Shown piece after piece: positions 62,229-64,000 of a stretch of DNA of 64,000 bases. Under the pieces are notes generated by a model. The model was not told the DNA's origin and did no database searches. It saw only the letters and a list, made by a program, of their open reading frames with translations. The position numbers were made by a program, and so were the translations under genes. Numbering within the stretch: the stretch's first letter is position 1; each line of letters opens with the position of its first letter. Where the stretch lies: positions 2,046,001 through 2,110,000 of the forward strand of contig JAHREC010000009.1 in assembly GCA_020081605.1 (NCBI GenBank), written 5' to 3'. This stretch comes from Albifimbria verrucaria (taxonomy: Eukaryota > Ascomycota > Sordariomycetes > Hypocreales > Stachybotryaceae).

Positions 62229-62597
62229 TACCCACAGCTTGCCGGCTGTTTCTATTGCTCGCCCATTTGGACATTGCTTGAAATGCCGCTGTAACTGTGG
62301 TGGTGAACGACATAGATTATGCTGCTCATAGCCTTCTCGAAAATATGAAGACGGGATACGCCTCCTAGATCAATAGTTATCCTTGGCTTGGTGAAAACGT
62401 TGAAAGCTGCCTTGTCTTCGTTTGAGTCAGGAACTTGAATGTGAAGCAGGATCTCGGGGATGACTTACAAGAATTCTGAGGGTAGGCAAATGACGGATGA
62501 GGATCCATCTTCCAGGCCATGGTGCTGTTACTGGAATGAGATGAGGTGAAAAAGGGGTGGGAAATGAAGCTTTCAAAAGACCTCGGATCCTTGATCA
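62229..62597. other. convergent intergenic region
   Basis: 369 bp of 3' sequence between two convergent genes. Nothing else was seen. Confidence 0.5.
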
Positions 62598-63884
62598 TTA
62601 CATGATGCCACATGTCTGCCCAACATAATCTGGACCGTAATCTTCAATGTAGCGCTCAACTTCATTGGCATGCTGTTTTTCTTTGACCTCTTTAGGGAAG
62701 TATTTCTTGAGGTATTTGGCGAGATCCCAGTCTAGGTTGTCTGTAGAGCAAAGTTAGCATTCCCACGTGGCATACCTATCTAGGATCTCATGAGTTGACT
62801 ATACATACCCAGACAAGCATCCATGACAACATCTGCACGACACAAAGGACAATGCCTCTCTCGTCGCCGTTGGATCTTGACAATGCAGCGGATGCAAAAA
62901 CGTGCTGACAGGCCAGGCGCACAGGACGATAAGCAATAGAGAAACAGATTGGACAGAGGTAGTCGTTAATCTGCGGTACCACCGATACGAGATTTTGCGA
63001 AATTTGGGCACAAACATCCTTGGCAATACTCCCGGTCAGGAGTCGGTCGGAACGTAACGCAGTTGGGAATTCTCCCGAGACACCTAATGAAGTTCTTTAT
63101 CGAATTCTATGATAGTTAGTCAGGGGACAAAGAGCCAGCCACAGCAGCCTTTGGGCGAGAATTGAACGGCTTACTCTTGAGGATCTTGTACACAGCAAGC
63201 CTATTTAGCTCTTGAAATTGAAGGTTTGTCAACAGGCTAGCATTGAGGTTGAGAAACCTGGCATAGGCAGCTCTACTTTCACGAAGCCTGAAGCCTTTAG
63301 CCAACTGTCGTTGCTCAACCTCACCCTGGAACCACTGTAGCTGCTTCAAGGCACCCTGGCTAGATCTGAGACCGTGGTCCATTTCATGGGTAGCAAAGAA
63401 GACTTGAGCATCGAGGTAGAGTTCGAATATTTGTCGCCACCGTGCCAGATCGGTCCGAGAGAAGCGACTTGGCTGGGACACAGCAGAAACCTCTTTACCA
63501 AGTTCCTCAATAACCACGGTCATGTTCTGACGCTCTTGAGTTTGAAGGTCATCGAGTCTGTCCACATCATTCTGCAACATGGCAAAGAACTCTCCGTCGA
63601 AAACCAGGGGCAACTCGATAACCTCATAATCGCCCTGTGGCCCAGACTCTAGTGGGGTCGGTAGGGAATTGTTGGACAGATCATCTTCGGTAGCCGGAAG
63701 CAAGGACTCGGAGGAATCGTCAGGGTTCGTACTACGCTTCTGGGGTAGGTCGCGGACGACTTTATCGAGGAAGCGACGGGAGGCTGGAGTCAGAGACGCA
63801 TCGATGACAATGCCATCCTGAAGGTGCAGAATGACGGTTAGCCGTGGTCGTATCTGGTGGGACTCTGCGGTAGCTGCGCGAACC
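62598..63884 (-). CDS. SPX-RING ubiquitin ligase, 5' partial (two apparent frameshifts)
   Basis: N-terminal SPX-type region (inositol-pyrophosphate/phosphate sensing in other proteins) followed by a C3HC4 RING finger, the layout of fungal RING-14 and plant NLA/BAH1. Exons in the window are 63884-63175, 63106-62809 and 62740-62598. The first shown exon begins just after a CTAAC..TAG acceptor, so at least one 5' exon lies beyond 64000. SPX-type segments are LPLVFDGEFFAMLQNDVDRL, ARWRQIFELYLDAQVFFATH and RFLNLNASLLTNLQFQELNR. The RING reads YLCPICFSIAYRPVRLACQH, then CIRC and CPLCRADV. Missing bases are inferred in the TTT run near 63097 (after KFDK) and in AAAAA at 62897-62901 (inside QHVFCIRC). 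The C-terminus ends GQTCGIM. Confidence 0.85.
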
Positions 63885-64000
63885 CTACGACGTTAGCAGA
63901 AGCCAGGGAGAGGCGGGTACAGCGTCGGGACGGCGCAAACAAGAAAATCGGGACATTTGAAAATTGGAGGCTTGGGGACGCACGCTTAAGATGATAGCGG
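63885..64000 (-). other. intron of the SPX-RING gene (partial)
   Basis: The end of the window on the minus strand runs into a TGCTAAC branch point and CGTAG acceptor at 63885. The matching 5' exon was not identified within the window. Confidence 0.6.

Overview
The window is chromosomal DNA of a filamentous ascomycete, most likely a sordariomycete. The evidence is short spliced introns (about 45-100 nt, GT..AG, with CTAAC-like branch points), single-copy eukaryotic housekeeping genes on both strands, and protein types typical of that class, such as a filamentous-fungal SR/RGG protein with three RRMs, augmin HAUS1, a cytochrome b5 fused sphingolipid desaturase and an SPX-RING protein. Many intergenic regions carry ACCT/TAGG-rich tracts. 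I see no virus, plasmid, bacterial operon, CRISPR array or biosynthetic cluster, and no convincing tRNA or rRNA gene.

Layout from left to right: pyruvate decarboxylase (5' end outside the window), Tan1, ecdysoneless/SGT1 (-), SMC6, COQ9 (-); a gene-free stretch of about 4.9 kb ending in the long low-complexity leader of a Gbp2/Hrb1-like RNA-binding protein; SRP14 (-), NOM1/Sgd1, dihydrolipoamide dehydrogenase, sphingolipid desaturase; a gene-free stretch of 3.2 kb with a clean MITE; VAC14, HAUS1 (-), an ER TPR-J co-chaperone, mitoferrin (-), ATG9 (-), COG6, a Sap1/spastin-type AAA ATPase, mitochondrial uS17 (-), EMG1, a VOC-domain membrane-anchored protein of unknown role, cystathionine gamma-synthase, and an SPX-RING E3 ligase (-, 5' end outside the window). 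Several neighbours are divergent pairs with one shared intergenic region (ECD/SMC6, SRP14/NOM1, HAUS1/TPR-J, ATG9/COG6, uS17m/EMG1). The genes serve general functions: chromosome maintenance, ribosome assembly, translation, secretion, autophagy and vacuole traffic, and mitochondrial metabolism. They are not a pathway cluster.

The most important property of the sequence is that at least 14 genes, most of them essential or well conserved, need single-base frame corrections to give the family protein, about 37 in all. Nearly all are one missing base, usually in or next to a homopolymer. Corrected exon sums come out divisible by three in every gene where I could define all exons. I read these as consensus or sequencing errors, not as biology. 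Coding spans below give outer limits, and the apparent frameshifts are listed. The most interesting real biology is the Gbp2-like gene (4-nt first exon, 8-nt microexon, 0.8-kb first intron), a 235-bp Tc1/mariner-type MITE with TA target duplication and a diverged relative upstream of the desaturase, and the ATG9/COG6 head-to-head pair. I did not find a plausible undescribed multi-gene system.
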